Shown in pieces: positions 64,000 through 64,000 of a DNA stretch of 64,000 nucleotides. The position numbers were made by a program, and so were the translations under genes. This DNA comes from Desulforhopalus sp. (GTDB lineage Bacteria; Desulfobacterota; Desulfobulbia; Desulfobulbales; Desulfocapsaceae), in NCBI GenBank assembly GCA_030247675.1, contig JAOTRX010000004.1, positions 240,910 to 304,909 on the forward strand, written 5' to 3'. How positions within the stretch are numbered: the first letter of the stretch is position 1; each line of letters starts with the position of its first letter. The notes beneath the pieces were generated by a model. The model did no database searches. It was not told the origin of the DNA and saw nothing but the letters and a program-made list of their open reading frames with translations.

Positions 64000-64000
64000 C

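Overview
This window is a gene-dense stretch of a bacterial chromosome, most likely from a strictly or facultatively anaerobic member of Desulfobacterota, probably near Desulfobulbales. The taxonomic call is inference. It rests on a desulfoferrodoxin-type superoxide reductase, a rubredoxin, a UGA-encoded selenoprotein, a one-chain class I fumarase, and the general protein style and moderate GC content. No rRNA, tRNA, CRISPR array, prophage or insertion sequence was seen.

Layout. 1-4.5 kb: dut and a metallo-hydrolase, yhbY, a decayed TraB-family pseudogene, and a LysM lytic transglycosylase. 4.8-10.2 kb: a very large class A penicillin-binding protein and a TPR-like lipoprotein, separated by two tandem copies of a dispersed repeat. 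10.3-14.7 kb: asd, lspA, a hybrid histidine kinase and an iron alcohol dehydrogenase, all on the minus strand. 14.9-16.2 kb: purine salvage (mtnP, apt). 16.3-23.6 kb: UDP-glucuronate and GDP-fucose synthesis (ugd, gmd, fcl), an unknown protein, a KdnB-like oxidase and the AzlCD exporter. 23.6-26.2 kb: base-excision repair, with mutY facing a single gene that encodes endonuclease III fused to exonuclease III. 26.2-32.7 kb: lysA and its Lrp-type regulator, a CAP protein, a Cache-PAS-HD-GYP protein and an ABC-2 transporter. 32.7-36.6 kb: a Ca-binding-like protein, a glycosyltransferase and fumC.

36.8-43.8 kb is an oxygen-handling island: superoxide reductase, an exported DOMON protein, SCO, a complete cytochrome oxidase operon of the A2 type (YSHPxVY motif), heme O synthase, an ArsC/Spx-like selenoprotein with an in-frame UGA and a bSECIS-like hairpin, and a rubredoxin with a shortened first metal-binding knuckle.

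44-50.3 kb: recA, cinA, mtaB, mnmA and a U32 protein (DNA and tRNA maintenance). 50.4-56.6 kb: class I fumarase, an S4 protein, then a tightly coupled row of a stand-alone IMP cyclohydrolase, purN, pyrR and a large U32 protein. 56.6-64 kb: a cNMP-binding/DUF4388 protein, rpsT with a clear sigma-70 promoter and terminator, the trpEGDCF cluster (trpBA are not next to it) and an RlpA-like protein at the right edge.

Most intergenic spaces are short. Several genes end at long perfect hairpins that lack a T-tract, and a family of about 52 bp repeats with two hairpins sits in four of the gaps.
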